Shown here piece after piece: positions 31,990-44,675 of a DNA stretch of 64,000 bases. The stretch covers positions 581,462,471-581,526,470 of the forward strand of contig NC_053390.1 in assembly GCF_905171765.1 (NCBI RefSeq), in the 5' to 3' direction. The translations under genes and the position numbers were made by a program. The notes under the pieces were generated by a model, which was not told the origin of the DNA, searched no databases, and was given only the letters and a program-made list of their open reading frames with translations. The stretch comes from Bufo bufo (Eukaryota > Chordata > Amphibia > Anura > Bufonidae). Numbering within the stretch: the first letter of the stretch is position 1; each line of letters opens with the position of its first letter.

Positions 31990-34900
31990 TCCACATTAGC
32001 TGTAGACAGGCAGCTGCGTTTGTCTGTAATGACGCCCCCTGCCGTGCTGAATACACGTTCAGACAAAACGCTGGCCGCCGGACAGGCCAGCACTCCAATG
32101 CATAAAAGGCTAGCTCTGGCCACGTGGACAATTTGGAGACCCAGAAGTTGAATGGGGCCGAACCATCAGTCAGTACGTGGAGGGGTGTGCACAGGTACTG
32201 TTCCACCATGTTATTGAAATGTTGCCTCCTGCTAACACAAATCCGTATCAGGTGGTGGGTGCAGTTAGCTGTGGCGTGGTGACAAAACTTTTCCACATCT
32301 CTGCCATGCTAACCCTGCCCTCAGAGGAGCTGGCCGTGACACAGCTGCGTTGGGCGACCTCTTGCTCCTCCTCTGCCTTCGCCTTTGGGCTTCCACTGGT
32401 TCCCCTGTGACATTTGGGAATGCTCTCAGTAGCGCGTCTACCAACGTGCGCTTGTACTCGCACAGCTTCCTATCACGCTCCAGTGTAGGAAGTAAGGTGG
32501 GCACATTGTCTTTGTACCGTGGATCCAGCAGGGTGGCAACCCAGTAGTCCGCACACGTTAAAAATGTGGGCAACTCTGCTGTCGTTGCGCAGGCACTGCA
32601 GCATGTAGTCGCTCATTGTGCCAGGCTGCCCAGAGGTAAGGACAAGCTGTCCTCTGTGGGAGGCGTATCGTCATCGTCCTGTGTTTTCCCCCCAGCCACG
32701 CACCAGTGATGGGCCCCAGCTGCGTTGGGTGCCACCCGCCGCTGTGAACATGCATCATCCTCATCTTCCTCCACCTCCTCCTCGTCCCCGTCCTCCAGTA
32801 GTGGGCCCTGTCTGGCCACATTTGTACCTGGCCTCTGCTGTTGCAAAAAACCTCCCTCTGAGTCACTTCTAAGAGACTGGCCTGAAAGTACTAATGAATT
32901 ACCCCTCTTCCTTCTCCTCCTCCTGGCCACCTCCTCTTCCATCATCGCCCTAAGTGTTTTCTCAAGGAGACATAGAAGTGGTATTGTAACGCTGATAACG
33001 CGTCATCGCCACTGGCCATGTTGGTGGAGTACTCGAAACAGCGCAACAGGGGCACACAGGTCTCGCATGGAGGCCCAGTCATTGGTGTGAAGTGGTGCTG
33101 TTCCGCAGTGAGACTGACCCGTGCATGCTGCAGCTGAAACTCCACTATGGCCTGCTGCTGCTCGCACAGTTTGTCCAGCATGTGCAAGGTGGAGTCCACC
33201 TGGTGGGCCACGTCGCATATGAGGGCGGTGAGCGGGAAGGCCGAAGTTACGCTGTAAGCGCAGACAGCGAGCAACGGCAGGGAGTGAACCGCCGAAAGCG
33301 CGAACAGACGGCCCGCACTTTATGCAGCAGTTCTGACATGTCGGGGTAGTTGCGAATGAACTTCTGCACCACCAAATTCAGCACATGCGCCAGGCAAGGG
33401 ATGTGCGTCAAACCGTCTAGTCCCAGAGCTGCAACGAGATTTCGCCCATTATCGCACACCACCAGGCCGGGCTTGAGGCTCACCGGCAGCAACCACTCGT
33501 CGGTCTGTTGTTCTATACCCCGCCACAACTCCTGTGCGGTGTGGGGCCTGTCCCCCAAACATATGAGTTTCAGAACGGCCTGCTGACGTTTACCCCGGGC
33601 TGTGCTGAAGTTGGTGGTGAAGGTGTGTGGCTGACTGGATGAGCAGGTGGAAGAAGAGGAGGAGGAAGCTGAGTAGGAGGAGGAGGAGACAGGAGGCAAA
33701 GAATGTTGCCCTGCGATCCTTGGCGGCGGAAGGACGTGCGCCAAACAGCTCTCCACCTGGGGCCCAGCCGCCACTACATTTTCCCAGTGTGCAGTTATGG
33801 AGATATATCGTCCCTGGCCGTGCTTACTGGTCCACGTATCTGTGGTTAGGTGGACCTTGCCACAGATGGCGTTGCGCAGTGCACACTTGATTTTATCGGA
33901 TACTTGGTTGTGCAGGGAAGCACGGCTCTCTTGGAGAAGTAGTGCTGGCTGGGAACAACATACTGTGGGACAGCAAGCGACATGAGCTGTTTGAAGCTGT
34001 CTGTCTCCACCAGCCTAAATTACAGCATTTCATAGGCCAGTAGTTTAGAAATGCTGGCATTGAGGGCCAGGGATCGAGGGTGGCTAGGTGGGAATTTACA
34101 CTTTCTCTCAAATGTTTGTGAGATGGAGAGCTGAACGCTGCCGTGTGACATGGTTGAGATGCTTGGTGACGCAGGTGGTGGTGTTGGTGGTACATCCCAT
34201 GTTTGCTGGGCAGCAAGTGCCAACGTCCCTCCAGAGGCGGAGGAAGAGGCCGAGGCGGCGGCAGCAGCAGAAGAGGCCGAGGTGGCAGCAGCAGAAGAGG
34301 TAGCAGGGGGAGCCTGAGTGACTTCCTTGTTTTTAAGATGTTTACTCCACTGCAGTTCATGCTTTGCATGCAGGTGCCTGTCATGCAGGTTGTGCTAAGG
34401 TTTCAGAACGTTAATGCCTCGCTTCAGGCTCTGATGGCACAGTGTGCAAACTACTCGGTCTTGTCGTCAGCACATTTGTTGAAGAAGTGCCATGCCAGGG
34501 AACTCCTTGAAGCTGCCTTTGGGGTGCTCGGTCCCAGATGGAGGCGGTCAGTAGCAGGCGAGTCTCTTGGTGGCGGGGTGTTCTGATTTTGCCCACTGCT
34601 CCTCTTTGTCTTTTGCTACGCTATTGGGCTCCGATCTCACCACTGCCTCTTCCCTCCGAACTGTGAAAGTCAGTGGCACGACCTTCATTCCATGTGGGGT
34701 CTAGGACCTCATCTCCCCTGCATCGTCTTCCACCCAGTCTTGATCCCTGACCTCCTGTTCAGTCTGCACACTGCAGAAAGACGCAGCAGTTGGCACCTGT
34801 GTTTCGTCATCATCAGAGACGTGCTGAGGTGGTATTCCCATGTCCTCATCATTATTAAACATAAGTGTTGTGCGTTAGTGCATTCTATCTCTTCCACCCC

Positions 34901-35349
34901 TGGGGAAGGGCTAGGTGGATGCCCTTGGGAAACCCTGGCAGCAGAGTCTTCAAACAGCATAAGAGACTGCTGCATAACTTGAGGCTCAGACAGTTTCCCT
35001 GATATGCATGGGGGTGATGTGACAGACTGATGGGCTTGGTTTTCATGCGCCATCTGTGCGCTTTCTGCAGAAGACTGGGTGGGAGATAATGTGAACGTGC
35101 TGGATGCACTGTCGGCCACCCAATTGACTAATGCCTGTACCTGCTCAGGCCTTACCATCCTTAGAACGGCATTGGGCCCCACCAAATATCCGTGTAAATT
35201 CTGGATGCTACTGGGACCTGAGGTAGTTGGTACACTACGGACGTGTGGCAGTGGCAGAACTGGCCACGTCCTCTCCCAGCACCAGAGGGTCCACTAACAC
35301 CACCACGACCATGTCCGCGACCGTGTCCCTTACTAGATGTTTTCCTCAT
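31990..35349 (-). pseudogene. hAT-G transposase, frameshifted
   Basis: Starts MRKTSSKGHGRGHGRG (35349), parallel to the hAT-1 start MRKASSKGRGSGRD. NWVADSASSTFTLSPTQSS follows. The BED finger region (34500-34330) is frameshifted. The RNase H core includes HLTTDTWTSKHGQGRYI (first Asp, about 33860), serine-rich linker, VVCDNGRNLVAALGLDGLTH (second Asp), IPCLAHVLNLVVQKF (CxxH insertion), DSTLHMLDKL, an acidic tract (32900-32700), YWVATLLDPRYKDN and a C-terminal dimerisation region LSTWPELAFYALECWPVRRP. At least six frame changes separate these. All hAT domains are present in order, so this is an old but full-length copy. Confidence 0.88.
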
Positions 35350-35439
35350 TGTTACCGTTCACGCACAATAAGAACAATATTATTCGGGCCAATGTATTGA
35401 ATTAAAATTCAGGCCTTTTGTTACAGACACCTAACACTG

Positions 35440-36720
35440 TCTGGCCTATCTATTAGGTACCGTATTACTCTAATACAGGCACACCAGTAATGACAGATTT
35501 AGCTGAATATAAATGTGAGGCCTATTTTTTAGGCGCTGTGTGACCAGGTATACGTTTAATCACAGATTAGACTTGTATCTGCACTGTAGCGTGTGTGTTA
35601 AGTTTTCAGAATGACCTCTATCAGCACCTTGAATCTAATATACCCTTTTAGGGATAGATTTAAATTAGGACTGATACAGCAGAAACGACTAATTTTGAGA
35701 CGGCAAATTGGGAATTGTTTTTCAACCCAGAACAAAAACTGTGCTTTTACGGTCACTAAAAATAACTTGACCAGCTAAAACAGTACAGATTTGGAGAATA
35801 AAAATGTGAGGCCTTTTTTTAGGCGCTGGGTGACAGGTATACGTTTAATCACAGAATTAGACTTGTATCGTGCACTGTTAGCGTGTGTGTCAAGTTTTCA
35901 GATGACCCTATCACACCTTGAATCAATATACCCTTTTTAGGGATAGATTTAAATTAGGCCTGATACAGCAGAAACCACTCATTTTAGAGAATGGCAAATT
36001 GGGAATTGTTTTTCAACCCAGAACAAAAACTGTGCTTTTACGGGTCACTAAAAATAACTTGACCAGCTAAAACAGTACTGATTTGGAGGAATATAAATGA
36101 GAGGCCTATTTTTTAGGCGCTGTGTGACAGGTATACGTTTAATCACAGAATTAGACTTGTATCTGCACTGTAGCGTGTGTGTCAAGTTTTTCAGATTATC
36201 CTATCAGCACCTTGAATCTAATATACCCTTTTAGGGATAGATTTAAATTAGGCCTGATACAGCAGAAAACCACTCATTTTGAGTAATGGCAAATTTGGGA
36301 ATTGTTTTTCAACCCAAACAAAAACTGTGCTTTTACGGTCACTAAAAATAACTTGACCAGCTAAAACAGTACTGATTGGAGGAATATAAATGTCAGGCCT
36401 ATTTTTTAGGCGCTGGGTGACAGGTATACGTTTAATCACAGAATTAGACTTGTATCTGCACTGTAGCGTGTGTGTCAAGTTTTTCAGAATGACACTATCA
36501 GCACCTTGAATCTAATATACCCTTTTAGGGATAGATTTAAAGTAGGCCTGATACAGCAGAAACCACTAATTTTGAGAATGGCAATTTGGGAATTGTTTTT
36601 TCAACCCAGAACAAAAAACTGTGCTTTACGGTCACTAAAAATAACTTGACGCAGCTAAAACCGTACTGATTTGGAGGAATATAAATGTCAGGCCTATTTT
36701 TTAGGCGCTGGGTGACAGGC
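35440..36720 (-). repeat. About 292-bp tandem array upstream of hAT-G
   Basis: Four to five units sharing CCTATTTTTTAGGCGCTG, AGGTATACGTTTAATCACAG, TTAGGGATAGATTTAAATTA and ACTAAAAATAACTTGACCAG. It occupies the 5' side of the minus-strand transposase, as the 102-bp array does in hAT-1, though the units are unrelated in sequence. Confidence 0.88.
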
Positions 36721-37240
36721 TCAACTGCCCCTGATGTAGTATATGGCTAAAAAATAACCACACTAATGATGGTTAAATGCACTTGGGTGACACAGGCTCA
36801 GCCTGCACCTGATTAGTAGATATAGCCAAAAAATAACCACACTATTGATGTTAAATGCACTTGATGAAAGCTTGACCCTGATGTAGGATATAGCAAAAAA
36901 TAACTACACTATTGATGGTTAAATGCACTTGGGTGACACTAGGCTCAGCCTGCACCTGATGTAGTATATGGGCAAAAAATAACCACACTATTGATGGTTA
37001 AATGCACTTGATGAAAGCTTGACCCTGATGTAGGATATAGCAAAAAATAACCACACTATTGATGGTTAAATGCACTTGGGGGACAGGCTCAGCCTGCACC
37101 TGATGTAGTATATGGCCAAAAAATAACCACACTATTGATGGTTAAATGCACTTGATGAAAGCTTGACCCTGATGTAGGATATAGCAAAAAATAGCCACAC
37201 TATTGATGGTTAAATGCACTTGGTGGTAGCTTGTGCTTGC
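36721..37240 (-). repeat. Second array upstream of hAT-G
   Basis: Alternating subunits carrying AACCACACTATTGATGGTTA, with either CTCAGCCTGCACCTGATGTA or GAAAGCTTGACCCTGATGTA between them, giving a higher-order unit of about 125-145 bp. Continues the array at 35440-36720 toward the right TIR. Confidence 0.8.
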
Positions 37241-37890
37241 GCACCACAAGCCACAAAATGGCCGCCGATCACCCCAGAAAAAAGTGATATAAAAACGCTC
37301 TGGGCAGCCTAAAAAAAGTGAGCAATTGAATATCAGCACTTCAATGATCCACAGCTGTGAGATCGATCACTGAATGAAGTCTTTTGGAGGAGTTAATCTG
37401 CCTAATCTCGCCCTAACGTCGCAGCTGCAACCTCTCCCTACGCTTGTATCAGCAGAGTGACGTGCAGCGCTACGTGACCCAAGCTTATATAGAGGCTGGG
37501 TCACATGCTGCACTGGCCCAATCACAGCCATGCCAATAGTAAGGCAAGGCTGTGATGGCCTCTTGGGGCAAGTAGTATGATTGCTTATTGATTGCTGCTT
37601 TGCAGCCTTTCAAAAAGCGGCAAGAAAGGCGCCGAACACTGAACCCGAACCCGGACTTTTACGAAAATGTTCGGGTTCGGGTCCGTGTCACGGACACCCC
37701 AAAATTCGGTACGAACCCGAACTATACAGTTCGGGTTCGCTCATCTCTAGTTTTGAGAATGATATAAATATTAGTTTTCACAAAGTTTGCTGCTAAAACT
37801 GCTTTAGATCTTTGTTTCAGTTGTTTCTGTGATGTAGTGAAATATAAATTACACGCACTTCATACTTTCAAAGTCTTTTATCGACAATTA

Positions 37891-38918
37891 CACTCACCTA
37901 AAGAATTACTAGGAACACCTGTTCTATTTCTCATTAATGCAATTATCTAGTCAACCAATCACATGGCAGTTGCTTCAATGCATTTAGGGGGGTGGTCCTT
38001 GTCAAGACAATCTCCTGAACTCCAAACTGAATGTCAGAATGGGAAAGAAAGGTGATTTAAGCAATTTTTAGCGTGGCATGGTTGTTGGTGCCAGACGGGC
38101 CGGTCTGAGTATTTCACAATCTGCTCAGTTACTGGGATTTTCATGCACAACCATTTCTAGGGTTTACAAACAATGGTGTGAAAAGGGGAAAAACATCCAG
38201 TTATGCGGCAGTCCTGTGGGCAAAAATGCTATGTGGATGCTAGAGGTCAGAGGAATTGGGCCGACTGATTCAAGCTGATTAGAAGAGCAACGTTGACTGA
38301 AATAACCACTTGTTACAACCGAGGAATGCAGCAAAGCATTTGTGAAGCCACAACACGCACAACCTTAAGGTGGATGGGCTACAACAGCAGAAGATCCCAC
38401 CGGGTACTACTCATCTCCACTACAAATAGGAAAAAGAGGCTACAATTTGCACGAGCTCACCAAAATTGGACTGGAAAAATGTTGCCTGGTCTGATGGGTC
38501 TCGATTTCTGTTGAGACATTCAAATGGTAGAGTCCGAATTTGGCGTAAACAGAATGAAAAACAAATATCCATCCTCTGATGGCTACTTCCAGCAGGATAA
38601 AGCTCGAATCATTTCAAATTGGTTTCTTGAACATGACAATGAGTTCACTGTACTAAAATGGCCCCCACAGTCACCAGATCTCAACCCAATAGAGCATCTT
38701 TGGGATGTGGTGGAACAGGAGCTTCGTGCCCTGGATGTGCATCCCTCAAATCTCCATCAACTGCAAGATGCTATCCTATCAATATGGGCCAACATTTCTA
38801 AAGAATGCTATCAGCACCTTGTTGAATCAATGCCACGTAGAATTAAGGCAGTTCTGAAGGCAAAAGGGGGTCCAACTACCGTATTAGTATGGTGTTCCTA
38901 TAATTCTTTAGGTGAGGG
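37891..38918 (+). mobile_element. Tc1-B: decayed sister of Tc1-D
   Basis: TIR CACTCACCTAAAGAATTACT after TA (37889-37890); right end TTCTTTAGGTGAGGG before TA (38919-38920). The transposase is on the plus strand in three frames (38041-38880), with a stop near codon 10 (TTTTTAGCG where Tc1-D reads TTTGAGAGT) and several indels. It lacks the same stretch between the first and second catalytic Asp as Tc1-D, and also 14 bp of the DNAPCH block. The SPDLNPIEHLWDVVE motif is intact. Inserted in Tc1-A. Confidence 0.9.
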
Positions 38919-39989
38919 TACATGACATTTATGCAAAGAGTCAGTATTTGCAGTGTTGGCCCTTCTTTTTCAGGACCTCTGCAATTCGACTGGGCATGCT
39001 CTCAATCAACTTCTGGGCCAATTCCTGACTGATAGCAACCATTCTTTCATAATCACTTCTTGGAGTTTGTCAGAATTAGTGGGTTTTTGTTTGTCCACCC
39101 GCCTCTTGAGGATTGACTACAAGTTCTCAATGGGATTAAGATCTGGGGAGTTTCCAGGCCATGGACCCAAAATGTCAACGTTTTGGTCCCGAGCCACTTA
39201 GGTTTCACTTTTGCCTTATGGCAACGTGGCTCCATCGTGCTGGAAAATGCATTGTTCTTCACCAAACTGTTGTTGGATTGTTGGAAGAAGTTGCTGTTGG
39301 AGGGTGTTTTGGTACCATTCTTTATTCATGGCTGAGTTTTGGGGCAAAATTGTGAGTGAGGCCCTCTCCCTTTGGATGAGAAGCAACCCCACACATGAAT
39401 GGTCTCAGGATGCTTTACTGTTGGCATGACACAGGACTGATAGTAGCGCTCACCTTTCTTCGCCGGACAAGCCATTTTCCAGATGTCCCAAACAATCGGA
39501 AAGAGGCTTCATCGGAGAATATTACTTTGCCCCAGTCCTCAAGAAATCCATCACCATACTTTCTGCAGAAGATCAATCTGTCCCTGATGTTTTTTTTTAG
39601 AGAGAAGTGGCATCTTTGGCTGCCCTTCTTGACACCAGGGCCATCTTCCAAAAGTCTTTCGCCTCACTGTGCTTGAAGATGCGCTCACACCTGCCTGCTG
39701 CCATTCCTGAACAAGCTCTGCACTGGTGGCACTCCGATCCCCGCAGCTGAATCCTCTTTAAGGAGACGATCCTGGCGCTTGCTGGACTTCTTGGATGCCC
39801 TGAAGCCTTCTTAACAAGATTGAACCTCTTTCCTTGAAGTTCTTTGATGATCATATAAATTGTTGATTGAGGGTGCAATCTTAGTAGCCACAATATCCTT
39901 GCCTGTGAAGCCATTTTTATGCAACGCAATGATGGCTTCACGCGTTTCATTCTTTGCAGGTCACCATGGTTAACAATGGAAGAACAATG

Positions 39990-40635
39990 TGTCACGAGGG
40001 TGTCAAGAACCACGCCTGACTCCATTATACCCGGGGTCAGGAAGTCGCAGCGGTTGGCTGCGCGCTCTATGTAAGATAGGGCTGTTTCCTTATGGTAGCT
40101 TTCTGGGTTTGCTTTGCAAACCCTTTTGGCTCACTCAGGGATCCGTAGCTCCTTCTCCTCAGCTGTTCCTTGTCCAGCACTCCAACCTCCTTATATTCCC
40201 CTCTCACACTTCTCTGGTTGCCAGATATAGAGCTTCCTGCCTGGACATCTATTCTGACCCTCTGGAGCTGTGTTGCTGCGTTCTCTGGTTGTTGGTCCAG
40301 AACGCTACCCTCCTTATCCCTGTTGGAGCCTTTGTGGTCTGCTGTGGTCGCCCACCTGGGTGTATATGTTTGTCTGTATTGTCTGTCCTCTCCCTGGTGT
40401 TTCCCTCTTAGTGTCAGTGGTGCGGACTAGCGATCCCACCGGCCCGTTCACTATCTAGGGCTCATTTTAGGGAAAGCCAGGGTTTAGGCACGTGATCGCC
40501 GCATGGTGAGGAACCCGTCTAGGGACGTCAGGCAGTCAGGTGCCAGCGGCAAGGTGAGTCAGGGGTCACCACCTTACCCTCTCCCTTGGGCAGGGTTTCC
40601 CTTTTTCCTCCCTGTGCGTGACGCCGGTCATTACA
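39990..40635 (+). repeat. 5' LTR of gypsy-H
   Basis: 646 bp, TGTCACGAGGG to GTCATTACA. Differs from the 3' LTR at scattered positions such as CTCCTTATCC versus CTCCGGATCC and GGGTTTAGG versus GGGTGAAGG. Confidence 0.92.
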
Positions 40636-40658
40636 TGATATCTGGCCCTTATTTTGTG

Positions 40659-40696
40659 TAGGTAAAAAAAAAAAAAAAAAAATTTTTTTTACCTAC
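40659..40696. repeat. A/T hairpin just inside gypsy-H
   Basis: GTAGGT, a long A run, a shorter T run and ACCTAC form a near-perfect palindrome between the 5' LTR and gag, in the leader region of the element. Confidence 0.75.
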
Positions 40697-40706
40697 TTAG
40701 AATCCA

Positions 40707-41735
40707 GTATGGATCAAATTGCTGCTCTGTCCAAAACAATTTCATGGCCTGTCTTTGGAGGTGGCAGGATTGAAGGCGTCGGTCCTCCAGCAACAGCAGC
40801 AATTACAACAGACCGCAAGCCCAGCGGTTGCTACTGGTAACCAGGTTGTTGCGGAACCCAAGGTCCCTCTCCCTGACAGATTTTCTGGGGAAGGGATAAG
40901 TTTTTGACATTCCGTGAGGCCTGTAAATTATACTTTAAACTGCGCCCTTACTTCTCTGGTAATGAAGAACAGCGGGTGGGGGTTGTTATTTTCCTGCTGC
41001 AGGGGACCCGCAGTCCTGGGCGTTCTCTTAACCTACTGATTCCCAGGCTCTTCGGTCAGTGGATGAGTTTTTTCGGGGCCTTGGGTCTCATATATGACGA
41101 CCCTGACCGAGTCGCACTGGCTGAATCAAGATTACGGAGACTCCTACAAGGAGAGCGGGGCCGGTAGAGGAATATTGCTCTGACTTCCGTAGGTGGGCTA
41201 CGGATACCCAATGGAACGACCCGGCTCTCAGGAGTCAGTTCTGCTCTGGGTAACCCCTCCCAAGCAGGCAGTTAGTCTGTACGGGACTTAGACGAGCCTA
41301 TGCAGCTAGGAGGAACTACTCGTCAGGGGGCCCGTCCTCCTGAGGCTCGCCGTAGGCGTGGGGTTTGTTTTTTTTGTGGGGAGAGGGGTCATTTCATTAA
41401 TGTCTGTGCTTCTTTCCTCAGAAACAAAAGACCGTCGGAAAACTACTAACCCCTGGCTGTGTGGAGGATGTCAGCCGGGGGGGTATACGTTTCCTCCATG
41501 ACGTACATCGCAATTTATGTTGCCAGCGGTTATTGTTTTTGGTGATAAGACGGAGACTATTTCTTTCTTTCTAAACAGTGGAGCAGGGGTAAATTTGATA
41601 GATGCCCATTTTGCCCGCACTATGGGTTTGTCTCTCTGTACGCTACAGAGACCTATTCCCATATTCGCTATTGATACTGCTCCTCTGTCTCAGAGAAACC
41701 TCATCCACATTGTTCATAATTTACCCTGCGGGTAG
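40707..41735 (+). pseudogene. Gypsy-H gag and protease remnants
   Basis: Gag begins MDQIAALSK-like (ATG at 40710) with a Gln-rich coiled stretch (LQQQQQLQQT) and the capsid-type FREACKLYFKLRPYFSGNEE at about 40905. Frameshifts follow. A zinc knuckle CFFCGERGHFINVC lies near 41370. The protease is at 41520-41735 with FFLNSGAGVNLIDAHF, where the usual DSGA catalytic Asp is Asn, so it would be inactive. It sits directly upstream of RT. Confidence 0.8.
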
Positions 41736-42062
41736 GGGACCACCATAATGAGATACTTTCATGTTATGTTCTGGAGGGGCTTCCCACTCCGGTAGTGCTG
41801 GGGTCTTCCCTGGTTGGTAGCGCACAATTCCAGTGGTGGATTGGCAGGCCAGGGAGATATTGGAGTGAGTGAGCAGTGTAGAGAAAATTGCTTAAATAGC
41901 AATTGCTTAGTCGCCTCCATAACTACCCTACCTACATTTATTTCGGATTTTGAGGACGTTTTTCTGAAAAGGGTTGTCAGAAGTTTACCACCTCATCGTC
42001 CTTATGATTGCCCGGTTAACCTTATTCCTGAGCAAAATTACCCAAGACCAGGTTATATAATC

Positions 42063-43320
42063 TTTCAGGTCCAGAGAGACAAGCCATGAAAGATTATATC
42101 TCCGAGAGCTTGGCTAAGGGACACATCAGACCCTCTTCTTCACCCGTGGCTGCAGGGTTTTTCTTCGTTAAAAAGAAAGATGGGGGCCTGCGTCCTTGCC
42201 TAGACTTTCACAAATTATATCGGATAACCATCCGAGACCCATACCCTCTTCCTCTCATTCCTGACCTGTTTAACCAACTTGATCTTAGGGGGGCCTACAA
42301 TCTGATTCGTATCAAGGAGGGGGATGAGTGGAAGACAGCTTTTAACACCCCTGAGGGGGCATTATGAAAATCTAGTTATGCCTTTCGGTCTGACCAATGC
42401 TCCTGCCGTCTTTCAACATTTCGTTAATGACATTTTTAGTCATCAAATCGCAGGTTTGTGGTAATATACCTAGATGATATTTTAATTATTTCGGTCGGAT
42501 CTGAGAACACATGAGGTGCATGTCAGACAAGTACTGCAGGTCCTACGGACGAATAAATGATATGCTAAAATTGAAAAATGTGTCTTCGCCGTTCAGGAGA
42601 TACAATTCCTAGGTTATTTTTATCTGCTTCATGTTTCCGTATGGCTCCTAGAAGGTCCAGGGCAATTTTAGATAGGGATCTTCCTGAGAACCTCAAAGCA
42701 CTACAACGGTTCTTGGGCTTCGCAAATTTCTATAGGAAATTTCATCAAAAAATTATTCACTTATTGTAAAACCCCTCACTGACATAACTAGGAAGGGGAC
42801 TGATTTTTTCTAAATGGTCTGAACGCCGCTAAAGTTGCTTTTTCCTCTCTAAAAGAGAGGTTTACGCTCAGCACCTGTACTAGTCCAACCTGAATGTCTC
42901 TCAGCCCTTTTATTGTTGAAGTTGATGCGTCAGAGGTGGGAGTGGAGTGGGGGGGCGGTGCTGTCTCAGGGTCCGTCTCCTGGCAAATAGCGTCCTTGTG
43001 CTTTCTTTTCTAAAAAACTATCTGTCAGCAGAAAAGAACTACGATATTGGCAATATGGAACTATTAGCTATTAATACTTGCGTTTGAGGGAGTGACGGTC
43101 ACTTTTTAGAGGGGGGCAGTCCACCCGTCAACTGTGATTACGGACCACAAAAATCTTCTGTACCTCGAATCAGCTAAGCGTCTCACCCCTAGACAGGCTA
43201 TGTGGTCGCTATTTTTTTTACCAGGTTAACTTTGTGATTACCTATCGTCCTGGGGGCAAAGAATACCAAGGGCTGATGCACTATCTCGTTGTTTCCCTGG
43301 AGGGGTAATGTAAGTGATCC
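42063..43320 (+). pseudogene. Gypsy-H RT and RNase H remnants
   Basis: RT starts [20 protein letters not shown] (42086) and has [30 protein letters not shown], then a frame change; [15 protein letters not shown] lies near 42380 and the YLDDI catalytic block near 42468 in another frame. FLGFANFYRKF is at 42715. The RNase H start VEVDASEVGVG is near 42915 and [15 protein letters not shown] at 43140. At least seven indels. The order is that of Ty3/gypsy pol. Confidence 0.85.
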
Positions 43321-43399
43321 GGGTGCCCAATCTTCAAAGAGGAGTGGTTGTTATCTGTCTGCGGTACACTCTGTTCTGGAGGGGAAGGTGTTAGAGGCC

Positions 43400-44675
43400 C
43401 AGGGGGGACGCCCCGGTCTCTTGTGCCCCTCAGAGAAATTGTTTGTACCGTTGAACCTACGTTTTGAATTATTAAAGGAACATCATAATTCGGGCACTTG
43501 CTGGGCACCCGGGATAGTAAAGCAACCTTGGAGCTATTTGCTCGTCGTTTTGGGTGGCCAAGGTTGCGTCAGGATGTATTGGATTTTGTGTCTTCTTGTT
43601 CTACCTGTGGCGCTACGCAAAAAGTTTCACATACAACGTCCTGCAGGGTCTGTATTACCACTCGTCATTCCCAATATACCATGGACACATCTGTCAATGG
43701 ATTTTATCACTGACTTACCTTTGTCTGCAGGTAAAACAGTATATTTTGTAATAGTGGACAGGTTTAGGGCAAAATGGTACACTTCATTGCGTTAACCCGC
43801 ACTACCTAATGCTAAGACTCTTGCTCAGGTATTCGTTATGTGAAATCGTGAAGCTTCACGGGGTCCCCTCCGATGTTGTTTCGGATCGGGGTACCCAGTT
43901 TATTTCTAAATTTTGGAAAGCTTTTTGTTCCCGTTTGGGGGTACAATTGTCCTTTTCTTCAGCTTTCCATCCTCAGTCGAATGGACAGACTGAGCGTACC
44001 AACCAAAACCTGGAGACATATCTAAGATGTTTTGTGTCTGAAAACCAAGAGTTGTGGTCATCATATTTACCGTTAGCTGAGTTTGCCATAAATAATCGTC
44101 GTCAGGAATCCACTGGCAAGTCACCATTTCTTGGTGCATATGGTTTTCATCCCCAATTCTGTACTTTCAAAGAGGGGGGGTCTTCTGGGGTTCCCGAAGA
44201 GGAACGGTTTTCGTCATCTCTTTCATCGGTATGGCAGAAGGTGCAAGCTAACTTGAAAAATATGGGAGGTAAATACAAATGCATGGCTGATAAGAGACGG
44301 TCTCCAGGTCCGGACCTAGGAGTGAATGACTATGTGTGGTTGTCTACTAGGAATATTAAATTGAAGGTTCCCTCTTGGAAACTGGGTCCTAGGTTTATTG
44401 GTCCTTACAAAATTGTAGCCATCATCAACCCCGTGGCTTTTCGCCTGGAGTTACCACAGACTTTTAAAATCCGTAATGTCTTTCATAAGTCATTACTCAA
44501 AAAATATGTTCCACCTCTAGAACCGTCACCGCTGCCACCCCCTCCTGTTGTTGTGGATGGTAATCTAGAATTTCAGATATCCAAAATTGTTAATTCACGT
44601 CGGGTTTTTCATGCCTCTCATCCTGAGAGACCTGGTCCTGAGTGTCCGGAGGCCCCTCGTAGAGAGGGGGGTCCT
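43400..44675 (+). pseudogene. Gypsy-H integrase, long open C-terminal frame
   Basis: The zinc-binding and N-terminal part (43440-43800) is split between frames: CSTCGATQK, then [20 protein letters not shown]. From 43809 one frame runs 316 codons: HGVPSDVVSDRGTQFISKFW (second catalytic Asp), SSAFHPQSNGQTERTNQNLE (catalytic Glu), LAEFAINN, then WKLGPRFIGPYKIVAIINPV. The end should hold a chromodomain; FQISKIVNSRR is its start, but the aromatic core is missing and the frame jumps to HASHPERPGPECPEAP, so the chromodomain has an in-frame deletion. The frame runs into the 3' LTR. Confidence 0.88.

Larger units (their letters stand above)
30889..37749 (-). mobile_element. hAT-G: 6.9-kb hAT, perfect TSD GTTTTGAG
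   Basis: Ends TAGAGTTGATGCGAAC and the complement TAGAGATGAGCGAACC, flanked by identical GTTTTGAG at 30881-30888 and 37750-37757. The flanks are Tc1-A terminal sequence on both sides, proving insertion into that element. Inside, minus-strand order is: array 36720-37240, array 35440-36720, transposase 35349-31990, then array 31170-31810. The subterminal regions are rich in GTTCGG and GAACCCGAAC words. Structurally complete end to end, although the gene is broken. Confidence 0.92.

Noticed and set aside
32725..33090. Ser-rich plus-strand ORFs in 32600-34600
   Set aside because: Shadows of the acidic and Ser/Pro linkers of the minus-strand hAT-G transposase.
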